A stretch of 64,000 nt of DNA from Pararhodobacter sp. CCB-MM2 (GTDB taxonomy: Bacteria > Pseudomonadota > Alphaproteobacteria > Rhodobacterales > Rhodobacteraceae), in the NCBI RefSeq assembly GCF_001691415.1, contig NZ_LRRR01000016.1:1-64000 (forward strand), in the 5' to 3' direction. Below are positions 8,153 through 16,269 of this stretch, one piece after another (the stretch's first letter is position 1; each line of letters starts with the position of its first letter). Position numbers and translations under genes: made by a program. The notes beneath the pieces are model-generated. The model did not search any database. It was not told the origin of the DNA and saw only the letters and a program-made list of their open reading frames with translations.

Positions 8153-9484
8153 ATGAACGCAGAAACCTCCTTCACCCACGACTTCGATGTCGTCCCGCGC
8201 GAGACCGAGGTGGTCATCGTCGGCGGCGGCATCGTCGGCGTCTGTACCGCGCTGTCGCTGGCGCAGCGGGGCATCCCGGTCGTGCTGTGCGAAAAAGGCA
8301 CGCTGGGCGAGGAGCAATCCGGCCGCAACTGGGGCTGGGTGCGCAAGATGGGCCGCGACCCGCGCGAAGTGCCGCTGATGCAGCACGCGATGAAGCTGTG
8401 GGGCAACATGACGCCCACGGTCGGCGCCGATGTCGGCTTCCGGGTCCGCGGCATCACCTATTTCGTCAACGAAGAGAAGGACCTCGTCCGTTACGAGGCC
8501 TGGATGAAAGAGGTCGAGAAATTCGGCATGGACACCCGCTGGGTGTCGAAATCCGAGATCAACTCCTTTGTCCCCGGCGCGACGCGTCAGTTCGGCGGCG
8601 GCCTGCACACGGCTTCCGACGGCTTCGCCGAGCCGCATCTGGCGACGAAGCTGATCGGCCGTGGTGCGGCCAAACTGGGCGCCAAGATCGTCGAGGGTTG
8701 CGCCGTGCGCGGCTTCGAGACCGAGGGCGGCCGCGTCACCGAGGTCGTGACCGAGAAGGGCCGCATCAAGTGCAAGCATGTGGTGCTGGCCGGCGGCATC
8801 TGGTCGTCGCTGTTTGCCCGCAGCGTCGATGTGAAGATGCCGCAGCTGAAGATGCTGAGCCAGGTGATGCGCACCCGTCCGATCGCCGGCGGTCCGCAGG
8901 GCTGTGGCTCGGGCCCCGGCTTCGGTTTCCGCGAGCGTCTGGACGGCGGCTACAACGTCGGCATGCGCTCGGCCCATGCGGTCGACATCGTGCCGGACAG
9001 CTTCCGCTACCTGAAGGATTACGTCCCGGCGCTGAAGAACGAATGGCGCGCGATGAAATTCCGCATCGGCAAGCGCACCTTCCAGGAGGTGATGATGGAG
9101 AAGGGCTGGAAGCTCGACGGCCGCTCGCCCTTCGAGAAATACCGCATCATGCGTCCCGAGCCGGGGCACAAGATCCTCGATCAGGCGACGATCAACATCA
9201 AACAGCTGTTCCCGCAGTTCAAGGACATGGTGGTGAACGAGCGCATGTCGGCCTGGATCGACGTGTCGCCCGATGCGATCCCGGTGATCTCGCCGGTCGA
9301 GGCGATCCCCGGCTTCTACATCTCCACCGGCTATTCGGGCCACGGCTTCGGCATCGCGCCGGGCGCGGGCCAGCTGATGGCCGAGTTGATCACCGGCGAG
9401 ACGCCCTGCGTCGATCCGACCCCGTTCCGCCATTCGCGCTTCATCGACGGCTCGCAGATCGTCCATTGGCCGATCGGGTTCTGA
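8153..9484 (+). CDS. FAD-dependent oxidoreductase, DAO (D-amino acid/sarcosine oxidase) family
   Basis: A 443-residue flavoprotein with the dinucleotide-binding start VVIVGGGIVGVCTALSLAQRG near residues 19-39 and the acidic ribose-binding end VVLCEKG. NWGWVRKMGRDPRE and the C-terminal GYSGHGFGIAPGAGQLMAELI are typical of DadA/sarcosine-oxidase-like DAO proteins. It probably oxidises a C-N bond of an amino acid or N-substituted amine. It starts 61 nt after the LysR gene and is followed 2 nt later by the sulfurtransferase gene. With the neighbouring mercaptopyruvate-type enzyme, oxidation of a sulfur amino acid to a mercapto-keto acid is an attractive guess, not a demonstration. Confidence 0.88.
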   Translation: MNAETSFTHDFDVVPRETEVVIVGGGIVGVCTALSLAQRGIPVVLCEKGTLGEEQSGRNWGWVRKMGRDPREVPLMQHAMKLWGNMTPTVGADVGFRVRGITYFVNEEKDLVRYEAWMKEVEKFGMDTRWVSKSEINSFVPGATRQFGGGLHTASDGFAEPHLATKLIGRGAAKLGAKIVEGCAVRGFETEGGRVTEVVTEKGRIKCKHVVLAGGIWSSLFARSVDVKMPQLKMLSQVMRTRPIAGGPQGCGSGPGFGFRERLDGGYNVGMRSAHAVDIVPDSFRYLKDYVPALKNEWRAMKFRIGKRTFQEVMMEKGWKLDGRSPFEKYRIMRPEPGHKILDQATINIKQLFPQFKDMVVNERMSAWIDVSPDAIPVISPVEAIPGFYISTGYSGHGFGIAPGAGQLMAELITGETPCVDPTPFRHSRFIDGSQIVHWPIGF

Positions 9485-9486
9485 CC

Positions 9487-10341
9487 ATGGGCGCGACGAT
9501 GGACAACTTTCTTGTCGAGCCGGATTGGCTGCAGGCCCAGCTGGGGCAGGCCGATCTGGTGGTGCTCGATTGCTCGTGGTCGATCCCCGAGGCCGGGGTC
9601 GACAGCCGCGCCCAGTTCGAGGAACGCCACCTGCCCGGCGCGCGTTTCTTCGATCTCGATGCGGCCTCGGACGCCGGCAGCCCTTATGTGAACATGCTGC
9701 CGAGCCCGGAGCGTTTCGCCGAGGTGGCGGGCGCTTTGGGCATTGGGCCGGACACGCGGGTGGTGATCTATGATTCCAGCTACGTCTCGGCCCGCGTCTG
9801 GTGGATGTTCCGCCATTTCGGCCATGCCCACGTCGCCATCCTGAACGGCGGGTTGAAACGCTGGCTGGCCGAAGGGCGGCCGCTGGAGCAGGGGCCGGCC
9901 TCGATCCCCGCACCCGCGCTGTTCACCGCCCGGCCCGCTGAGGGCGCGGTGGCCGATTGGCGCGACGTGCAGGCGGCGCTGGCCTCTGGCAAGGCGACGG
10001 TGCTCGATGCGCGGACCTCCGAGCGGTTCACCGGCGCGCTGCCCTCGGGCTATCCGGGGGTTGCGGGCGGGCATATGCCGGGGGCGGTGAACCTGCCCTG
10101 GGGCAAGCTTCTGCCGCAATCGGGCGATTTCACCTTCGTCGCGCCGGACACCGCCGCCGAGCTGATCGAGGGCGTCGGTGTCGATCTGTCGAAGCCGGTG
10201 ATCGCCACCTGTGGCTCGGGCGTGACTGCGGCGATCCTGCTGTTCCAGCTGGCGCGGGCGGGCAAGTCCGATGTCACCCTCTATGACGGCTCGTGGCACG
10301 AATGGGGCCAGCGCGACGATCTTCCGAAGGAAAGCCTATGA
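9487..10341 (+). CDS. sseA: Thiosulfate/3-mercaptopyruvate sulfurtransferase (two-domain rhodanese)
   Basis: A 284-residue tandem rhodanese. The first, inactive domain contains DSRAQFEERHLPGARFFDLD; the second carries the active loop CGSGVTA near residue 239, which is the 3-mercaptopyruvate sulfurtransferase type, with LDARTSERF and GHMPGAVNLPW. It would transfer sulfane sulfur from mercaptopyruvate or thiosulfate to a thiol or cyanide. ATG 9487 lies 2 nt after the DAO gene stop; a second in-frame ATG at 9499 is possible. The stop overlaps the start of the following PLP enzyme by 4 nt, so these genes are translationally coupled. The symbol reflects family resemblance only. Confidence 0.88.
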   Translation: MGATMDNFLVEPDWLQAQLGQADLVVLDCSWSIPEAGVDSRAQFEERHLPGARFFDLDAASDAGSPYVNMLPSPERFAEVAGALGIGPDTRVVIYDSSYVSARVWWMFRHFGHAHVAILNGGLKRWLAEGRPLEQGPASIPAPALFTARPAEGAVADWRDVQAALASGKATVLDARTSERFTGALPSGYPGVAGGHMPGAVNLPWGKLLPQSGDFTFVAPDTAAELIEGVGVDLSKPVIATCGSGVTAAILLFQLARAGKSDVTLYDGSWHEWGQRDDLPKESL

Positions 10342-11483
10342 AATCCGACACTTTGCTGGTGTCCGCCGGACGCGCCCATGGCAATGCGGTACCGGTCAAC
10401 CCGCCGGTTGTGCGCGCCTCGACCTTCCTGTTCGACAGCCTCGCGGCGTTTCAGGCGGCGGGCAAGACCCCGTTCGACGGCCCGTTCTACGGCCGCGTCG
10501 GCACGCCCACGACCTTCGCCTTCGAGGACGCGATCTGCGCGCTGGAAGCCGGGCATCGGTCGATCGCCACGGCCTCGGGGCTGGCCGCGATTTCGGCCAC
10601 ATTGATGGCTTTCGCCGAGACCGGCGCGCATATCCTCGTGGTCGACACGGTCTATGAGCCGGTGCGCCGCTTCTGCAACCGGACCCTGAAGCGCATGGGG
10701 GTGGAGACCACTTACTACGACCCCACCCTGGGCGCCGGCATCGCCGATCTGATCCGCCCCGAGACGACACTGATCTATCTGGAAAGCCCCGGCTCCGGCA
10801 CGTTCGAAGTGCAGGATCTGCAAGCCATCGTCGCCGCCGCCAAGGCGCGCGGAGTAGCGACGGCGATCGATGCGACCTGGGCCACGCCCTTGCTGCTGAA
10901 GCCGCTGGCCTTGGGGATCGACGTATCGATCCACGCGGCGACCAAATATATCGTCGGCCATTCCGACGGCATGCTGGGCGTGATCACCACCAATGCGGCG
11001 GTGCATGACCGGGTGCGCGCGGCCTCGCAGGATCTGGGCAGCTGTGCCGGGGTCGAGGAATGCAACCTCGCACTGCGCGGCCTGCGCACCCTCGGCGTCC
11101 GGCTGGAGCGGCAAGGCGCAACGGCGCTGGCACTGGCCGAATGGCTGGAGACCCTGCCGCAGGTCGCCCGCGTGTTGCACCCTGCCCTGCCCTCCTTCCC
11201 CGGCCATGCGCTGTGGAAACGAGACTTCACCGGCGCCGCGGGTCTGTTCTCCGTCGAGCTTTCGGACCGGACCGACGGCGCCGCCGCGCGCTTCATCGAC
11301 TCGCTGAAGCATTTCTCGGTCGGCTTCAGCTGGGGAGGGTTCGAGAGCCTCGTCCTGCCGATGCATCCTGAAAGCCGCTCGCTGGGCCTGTGGTCGGATC
11401 TGGGGCCGGTGATCCGGTTGCAGATCGGGCTGGAAGACCTTGAGGACCTGAAGGCCGATCTGGCTCAAGCCCTCGCAAAATGA
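10338..11483 (+). CDS. metC: Cystathionine beta-lyase-like PLP enzyme (Cys/Met metabolism family)
   Basis: A 381-residue fold-type I PLP enzyme of the Cys/Met metabolism family. FYGRVGTPTTFAFEDAICALEAG near the N-terminus is typical of MetC-type enzymes, and the PLP lysine lies in SIHAATKYIVGHSDGMLG near residue 203. The C-terminal SFSWGGFESL segment is also family-like. Beta-lyases cleave C-S bonds of cystathionine, cysteine or S-conjugates to thiol, pyruvate and ammonia. ATG 10338 forms an ATGA overlap with the sulfurtransferase stop and is preceded by GAAGGA. The likely role here is catabolic sulfur release. A terminator follows at 11510. Confidence 0.85.
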   Translation: MKSDTLLVSAGRAHGNAVPVNPPVVRASTFLFDSLAAFQAAGKTPFDGPFYGRVGTPTTFAFEDAICALEAGHRSIATASGLAAISATLMAFAETGAHILVVDTVYEPVRRFCNRTLKRMGVETTYYDPTLGAGIADLIRPETTLIYLESPGSGTFEVQDLQAIVAAAKARGVATAIDATWATPLLLKPLALGIDVSIHAATKYIVGHSDGMLGVITTNAAVHDRVRAASQDLGSCAGVEECNLALRGLRTLGVRLERQGATALALAEWLETLPQVARVLHPALPSFPGHALWKRDFTGAAGLFSVELSDRTDGAAARFIDSLKHFSVGFSWGGFESLVLPMHPESRSLGLWSDLGPVIRLQIGLEDLEDLKADLAQALAK

Positions 11484-11509
11484 CGGCCATGGGCTGATCG
11501 ACCCGGAAT

Positions 11510-11534
11510 GGCGTCCCCGAAACGGGGCGCCTTT
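11510..11534 (+). terminator. Rho-independent terminator after the sulfur gene set
   Basis: GGCG-T-CCCCG, loop AAA, then CGGGG-CGCC forms a strong hairpin (11510-11531) with one bulged T, followed by TTT. It lies 27 nt past the cystathionine lyase-like stop and directly abuts the TTCAC-N4-GTGAA operator of the next operon. Confidence 0.7.
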
Positions 11535-11547
11535 CACACTTGTGAAA
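11532..11547. promoter_or_regulatory. IclR-type operator upstream of the acyl-CoA dehydrogenase/Liv operon
   Basis: TTTCACACTTGTGAAA is an inverted repeat with TTCAC and GTGAA half-sites separated by 4 nt. The same half-sites occur upstream of the monooxygenase gene (22510) and in front of the IclR gene (23359). Both this copy and the one at 23359 continue as TGTGAAACTC on the plus strand. It stands 195 nt before the first ATG of a seven-gene operon. No convincing -10/-35 pair was identified; TTGACA occurs at 11573-11578. Confidence 0.7.
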
Positions 11548-11741
11548 CTCTCTGCCCAGCATGCGATAGGTTTTGACAAAAACCGCCCCAAGCCGCCTCC
11601 TGTAGTCGGAGAGCGCGGCATTCGCCCGCGGGGGAGGACAATCGGCATTCGGGGCGCGATCGCACAAGGTGCGACGACGATCCTCTATTGCCCCGCCCCT
11701 GCAGGCCCGCGTTTCAACGCGATGCAACTGCCGGAGGCGCC

Positions 11742-12836
11742 ATGCCCCTCATCCAACTCGACGACCCCGATTCCACGCTGGCGATGCTGCGCGACAGCGT
11801 CGCGGCGCTGGCCACCCGCGCCGATGGGCCCGCCACCTTCCGCCGCCGCCGCGCGGCGCAGGGCGATCTGGACCGCGCCACCTGGAGCGCCATGGCCGAG
11901 GCGGGCTTCCTCGCCCTGACCCTGCCCGAGGATATGGGCGGCATGGCGCTTGGCGATGCCGAGCTGACGGTGCTGGCCGAGGCCCTCGGCCGCGCCCTGC
12001 TGACCGAGCCTTTCGCCAATCTGGCGATCTTCCCGACCGCCCTGCTGCAAGCCCTGCCCCGGACCGATGCCAGGACCGAGCTGGCCATGGGCATCGGCAG
12101 CGGCGAGGCCATCGTGCCGGTCCTGTGGCAGGACGCACGCGGCGCCACCGCGCCCCTGACCCTGTCGGGCAGCCGGCTGAACGGCTCGGCCCACCTCGTG
12201 TCCGGCGCACTGTCGGCCACCGGTTTCCTTGCGCTGGCGCAGGACGGCGACGCGCTGGTGCTGCTGCATCTCGACGCCTCGGCCGAAGGGCTGCGCGTCA
12301 CCACCCGGCCGGGCCTCGATGGGGCCGTGCTGGGCCAAGTGACGCTGCACGACACCCAAGCCGGTACGGAACTGGCGCGGGGGGCACCGGTGCAGGAGGC
12401 GCTCGACACCGCCATCGCCCGCACCCGCCTCGCACTGGCGGCAGAGCTCGCTGGCCTCGGCGCGCGGGCGCTGGAGATCACGGTCGAGTACACCTCGCAG
12501 CGGGTGCAGTTCGGCAAGACCATCGCCAGCTTTCAGGCGATCCAGCACCGGCTGGTGGACATGTGGGCCGAGGCCGAATTCGCCTGTTCCGCCTGCACCA
12601 ACGCCGCCACCGCCCCCAGCGCTGAGCGTGCGCAGGCCGTGCTGGCCGCCAAGGCCCGAGCCGGTGACAGCGCCACCTCGATCACCCGGAAATCCATCCA
12701 ACTGCATGGCGCGATGGGCTTCACCGACCAATGCGACATCGGCCTGTATCTGAAGCGCGCGATCACCCTGAACGCGACGCTGGGCCAACCCGAAGATCTC
12801 CGGCTGGCGTTCCTCGCTGCCGAACGCGTCGCCTGA
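11742..12836 (+). CDS. Acyl-CoA dehydrogenase family protein (short, FadE-like alpha/beta subunit type)
   Basis: A 364-residue acyl-CoA dehydrogenase-like protein. The C-terminal domain is clear: YTSQRVQFGKTIASFQAIQHRLVDM near 245-265 and IQLHGAMGFTDQCDIGLYLKRA near 325-345. The middle FAD-binding region is reduced and poorly conserved, as in the partner subunits of heterotetrameric dehydrogenases used for steroid and cyclic-acid CoA thioesters. ATG 11742 follows GGAGG at 11733-11737. It is the first gene of an operon with a crotonase (8-nt gap) and a second acyl-CoA dehydrogenase, so the two dehydrogenases may form a heteromer. Confidence 0.87.
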   Translation: MPLIQLDDPDSTLAMLRDSVAALATRADGPATFRRRRAAQGDLDRATWSAMAEAGFLALTLPEDMGGMALGDAELTVLAEALGRALLTEPFANLAIFPTALLQALPRTDARTELAMGIGSGEAIVPVLWQDARGATAPLTLSGSRLNGSAHLVSGALSATGFLALAQDGDALVLLHLDASAEGLRVTTRPGLDGAVLGQVTLHDTQAGTELARGAPVQEALDTAIARTRLALAAELAGLGARALEITVEYTSQRVQFGKTIASFQAIQHRLVDMWAEAEFACSACTNAATAPSAERAQAVLAAKARAGDSATSITRKSIQLHGAMGFTDQCDIGLYLKRAITLNATLGQPEDLRLAFLAAERVA

Positions 12837-12844
12837 AAGGACAG

Positions 12845-13627
12845 ATGATGAGAAACGACCTGATCAAGACCGAGATCACCGACCACGTGGCCGTCATCAC
12901 CATGGACGCGCCCCCCGTGAACGCCCAATCGCGCGCCTTCATGGAGGAACTGATCGAGGTCTTCGACGAACTCAATGAAACCCCCGGCGTGCGCTGCGTC
13001 GTGCTGACCGGCAACGGCAAATGCTTCTCGGCGGGCGCGGACATCAAGTCGCGCGCCAAGGTCGCCGATGGCGAGCCGGGCGACACCTACCGCCACCTGC
13101 GCCGCGCGCGGGAGGTGGGCTTCGTCATCATGGAGATGAACGTCCCCGTCATCGCCGCCGTGAACGGCCCGGCCTTGGGTGCGGGCATGGGGCTGGCGAT
13201 CTGTTCGGACATGATCGTGGCCTCGACCAACGCGGTGTTCGGCCTGCCCGAGATCGACATCGGCCTGATGGGCGGTGTGCGTCACACGATGCGTGTGTTC
13301 CCGATGTCGCTGACCCGCCGCATGGTGCTGACCGGCTGGCGCGTCCCGGCGGCGGAACTCTATCGTCGCGGCCTGATCGAAGCCTGCGTCGAACCTGATG
13401 AGCTGATGCCGACCGCGATGGAACTGGCGCGCAACATCGCCTCGAAAAGCCCCGCCGCGATCCGTCTGGCCAAGCGCGCGCTCAACACCGTCGAGACGAT
13501 GGGTCTGAAGGACGGCTACCGCTTCGAGCAGAACCTGACGGTCGAGATGACCCGCCATCCCCACAGCAAGGAAGCCATGCGCGCCTTCATGGAGAAGCGC
13601 CCCGCCGTCTTCGGGGACGACCTGTGA
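12845..13627 (+). CDS. Enoyl-CoA hydratase/isomerase (crotonase) family protein
   Basis: A 260-residue crotonase with the oxyanion-hole segment CFSAGADIKSR (60-70) and the NGPALGAGMGLAICSD loop (108-122). Glu136 in FGLPEIDIG corresponds to the second catalytic glutamate of hydratases, but the first (Glu144 in the rat mitochondrial enzyme) is replaced by Gly116. This fits a crotonase that is not a standard hydratase, such as an isomerase or a ring-cleaving or specialised hydratase. ATG 12845 has AGGA just upstream, and a second ATG directly follows at 12848. The stop overlaps the next dehydrogenase start. Confidence 0.9.
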   Translation: MMRNDLIKTEITDHVAVITMDAPPVNAQSRAFMEELIEVFDELNETPGVRCVVLTGNGKCFSAGADIKSRAKVADGEPGDTYRHLRRAREVGFVIMEMNVPVIAAVNGPALGAGMGLAICSDMIVASTNAVFGLPEIDIGLMGGVRHTMRVFPMSLTRRMVLTGWRVPAAELYRRGLIEACVEPDELMPTAMELARNIASKSPAAIRLAKRALNTVETMGLKDGYRFEQNLTVEMTRHPHSKEAMRAFMEKRPAVFGDDL

Positions 13628-14811
13628 TGCTGACACAAGCGATGCCCGAACAGCAGGATTGGAACGCGCTGACGGACGAAGACTTCCGCGCGATCTTCCG
13701 CGACTGGGTCGATCAGAACTGCCCCGCCCATCTGCGCTTCATGCGCAAGCAGCGCCCGGTCTTCGACGAGGTGGCGGAATGGTATCACGCTCTCGCGCGC
13801 AAGGGCTGGCTCTCGCCGGTCTGGCCGCAGGAATATGGCGGGATGGGGCTGAATGCCGCGAAGCACATTGTTTACGTTGAGGAATGGGCGCGCCTTGGCT
13901 GCCCGCGCATCCCCGACCACGGCATCGGCCTGACCGGGCCCTTGCTGATCGAATTCGGCACCGAGGAGCAGAAGGACTTCTTCCTGCCGCGCATCCTGTC
14001 GGGCGAACATGTCTGGTCGCAGGGCTATTCCGAACCCAACGCGGGCTCGGATCTGGCGTCCTTGCGGACCTCGGCGGTGCGCGACGGGGATGAGTTCATC
14101 ATCAACGGCCAGAAGATCTGGACCACGCTCGCGCATTGCGCGAATTGGATCCTGTTGCTCGCACGGACGGACAAGGAGGCCGCGAAGCCGCAGAACGGGA
14201 TCACCGTGCTGCTGGTGGATCTGACCTCGCCCGGTGTGGTCGTGCGCACCATCCCCAACTTGCGCGAGGAGGCCGATTTCTGCGAGGTCTTCTTCGACAA
14301 CGTTCGCGTGCCCGCCAAGAACGTCGTGGGCGAGGTCAACGCGGGCTGGGCCTTGGCGAAGGCCGTGCTGGGCCATGAGCGCATCTTCCTCGGCGCGCCC
14401 TCGCGTCCGGAATACGCGCTGACCCGGCTGGAGATGCTGGCCGAAGATCGCGGCGCCTTTGACGATCCCGCCTTCTGCTCGCGCTACGCTAAGCTGCGGC
14501 TCGATCTCTACGACCTCGGCTCGGCCTTCGAGCGCTTCGCCAAGGTCCTGCGCGAAGGCGGCACCTTGGGCGCGGATGTCTCGGTATTGAAGCTGTTCTG
14601 CACCGAACTCTATCAGCGCATCACCGAGGAAACGCTGGCCGTCGCCGGCGAAGAGGCCCGGTTCTATGACGACCTGCCCTTGGGCGACGGCGGCCATGTC
14701 GACGCGATGAACCTGTTCCTCGATGCCCGCGCGCCGGCGATCTTCGGCGGCTCGAACGAGATCCAGCGCAACATCCTTGCCAAGGCCGTGCTCGGCCTGC
14801 CCTCACGGTGA
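13627..14811 (+). CDS. Acyl-CoA dehydrogenase
   Basis: A 394-residue full-length acyl-CoA dehydrogenase. Recognisable elements are WPQEYGGMGL near 70-80, the FAD-binding WSQGYSEPNAGSDLASL near 130-146, ADGDE-like DGDEFIINGQKIWTT, and the C-terminal AIFGGSNEIQRNILAKAVLGLP. It would introduce a 2,3 double bond into an acyl-CoA, passing electrons to ETF. The start is ambiguous: ATG 13627 overlaps the crotonase stop (TGATG), and GTG 13624 is also in frame. It is the large partner of the shorter dehydrogenase at 11742. Confidence 0.93.
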   Translation: MLTQAMPEQQDWNALTDEDFRAIFRDWVDQNCPAHLRFMRKQRPVFDEVAEWYHALARKGWLSPVWPQEYGGMGLNAAKHIVYVEEWARLGCPRIPDHGIGLTGPLLIEFGTEEQKDFFLPRILSGEHVWSQGYSEPNAGSDLASLRTSAVRDGDEFIINGQKIWTTLAHCANWILLLARTDKEAAKPQNGITVLLVDLTSPGVVVRTIPNLREEADFCEVFFDNVRVPAKNVVGEVNAGWALAKAVLGHERIFLGAPSRPEYALTRLEMLAEDRGAFDDPAFCSRYAKLRLDLYDLGSAFERFAKVLREGGTLGADVSVLKLFCTELYQRITEETLAVAGEEARFYDDLPLGDGGHVDAMNLFLDARAPAIFGGSNEIQRNILAKAVLGLPSR

Positions 14812-14816
14812 GCGCC

Positions 14817-15569
14817 ATGAGCGACTATGCACTCGAAGCGCGGGGGCTGACGAAGAGTTTCGGCGGCTTCCACGCGGTCAAGGACGTGGATCTGAAGGTC
14901 AAGCGTGGCTCGATCCATGCGCTGATCGGACCCAATGGCGCGGGCAAGACCACCTGCTTCAACCTGCTCACGAAGACCCTGACCCCGACCGCGGGTCAGG
15001 TGCTGCTCGACGGGCAGGACATCACCAAACTACGCTCGGCGCAGGTGGCGAAGCTGGGGCTGGTGCGCAGTTTCCAGATCTCGGCCACCTTCCCGCATCT
15101 GACCTGTCTGGAAAACGTCCGCGTCGCGCTGCAATCGAACAACGGCACCGCCTTCCAGTTCTGGCGCTCGCTGAAAGCCGTCGAACCGCTGAACGAGCGT
15201 GCCCGCGATCTGCTGGCGCAGGTGGGGCTTTCGGGGCGCGAGGACACGCCCGCGACCGAACTCAGCTACGGCAAGAAACGCGCGCTGGAGATCGCCACAA
15301 CCCTCGCGCTCGATCCCAAGGTGATGCTGCTCGATGAGCCGACGGCCGGCATGGGGCACGAGGATATCGAACCGATCACCGACCTCATTCGCAAGGTCTC
15401 GGCCGGGCGGACGATCCTGATCGTCGAGCATAACCTGTCCGTCGTCTCCAGCCTCTGCGAGCGGATCACCGTGCTGCAGCATGGCGAGGTGCTGACCGAG
15501 GGGACCTATGCCGAAGTGTCCAACGATCCCGAGGTGATCACCGCCTATATGGGAGGCGTCGATGACTGA
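14817..15569 (+). CDS. livG: Branched-chain amino acid-type ABC transporter ATP-binding protein
   Basis: A 250-residue LivG-type ATPase: Walker A GPNGAGKT (38-45), signature LSYGKKRALEIA, Walker B VMLLDEPTAGM, and the D-loop/H-switch region ILIVEHNLSVV. The signature has LSYGK rather than LSGGQ, which is common in LivG relatives. A GTG at 14808 overlapping the previous stop (GTGA) is an alternative start. Liv-type importers carry branched-chain amino acids but also aromatic and cyclic acids, so operon position with acyl-CoA dehydrogenases points to uptake of the pathway substrate. Confidence 0.93.
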   Translation: MSDYALEARGLTKSFGGFHAVKDVDLKVKRGSIHALIGPNGAGKTTCFNLLTKTLTPTAGQVLLDGQDITKLRSAQVAKLGLVRSFQISATFPHLTCLENVRVALQSNNGTAFQFWRSLKAVEPLNERARDLLAQVGLSGREDTPATELSYGKKRALEIATTLALDPKVMLLDEPTAGMGHEDIEPITDLIRKVSAGRTILIVEHNLSVVSSLCERITVLQHGEVLTEGTYAEVSNDPEVITAYMGGVDD

Positions 15570-16266
15570 GCCCCTGCTCAAGATCCAGAATCTGGAAGCC
15601 TGGTACGGTGAATCGAAGGCCCTGCACGGCATGAGCTTCGACGTGCGCCCCGGCGAGCTGGTCACGCTGATCGGCCGCAACGGCGCGGGCAAGTCGACCA
15701 CGTTGCGCTCGATCATGGGGATCGTACCGAAGCGCACCGGATCGATCCTGTTCGACGGCACCGAGCTGACCGGCAAGCGCACCTTCCAGATCGCCCGCAC
15801 CGGCATCGCCTATTGCCCCGAGGAGCGCGCGATCTTCTCGTCGCTGAACGTGGCCGAGAACCTGACCCTGCCCCCGGTGCTGAAAGCCGGCGGCATCGCG
15901 GATAGCGAGCTCCTTCGACAATTCCCGAACTTGCAGCGGCGGCTGAAAAGTCAGGGCACCAAGCTCTCGGGTGGCGAGCAGCAGATGCTGGCCATCGCCC
16001 GCATCCTGCGCACCGGCGCGCGGTTCCTGCTGCTCGACGAACCCAGCGAGGGTCTGGCCCCGGTGGTTGTCAAGGAGATCGGCGAGCAGATCCGCCAGCT
16101 GAAGGCGCAGGGTTTCACCATCCTGCTGGTCGAACAGAACCTGTCCTTCGCCCGCAAGGTCGCCGACCGGCATGTCGTGGTGGAGAATGGCGTCGTTGTC
16201 GACACGCTGACCAATTCCGAGCTCGAGGCCGACATGGCCCGGGTCAAGACGTATCTGGGGGTCTGA
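15562..16266 (+). CDS. livF: Branched-chain amino acid-type ABC transporter ATP-binding protein
   Basis: A 234-residue LivF-type ATPase with Walker A GRNGAGKST (38-46), signature LSGGEQQMLAIAR near 130-142, and LLLDEPSEGLAPVVV. It overlaps the livG-type gene by 8 nt, so translation is coupled. It would form the ATPase heterodimer of the importer encoded from 14817 to 18077. The YCPEERAIFSSLNVAENL segment is the usual Q-loop-proximal stretch in this subfamily. Confidence 0.94.
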   Translation: MTEPLLKIQNLEAWYGESKALHGMSFDVRPGELVTLIGRNGAGKSTTLRSIMGIVPKRTGSILFDGTELTGKRTFQIARTGIAYCPEERAIFSSLNVAENLTLPPVLKAGGIADSELLRQFPNLQRRLKSQGTKLSGGEQQMLAIARILRTGARFLLLDEPSEGLAPVVVKEIGEQIRQLKAQGFTILLVEQNLSFARKVADRHVVVENGVVVDTLTNSELEADMARVKTYLGV

Positions 16267-16269
16267 GCC

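Noticed and set aside
8287..9486. The 400-codon in-frame extension upstream of the sulfurtransferase
   Set aside because: It lies in another frame of the DAO oxidase gene; the rhodanese similarity begins only at about 9487.
11510..11531. GTCCCCG...CGGGG resembling the parS-like palindrome
   Set aside because: The centre is GAAA and the flanks extend as a hairpin followed by T residues; it fits a terminator and lacks the GTCCCC-NN-GGGGAC spacing.
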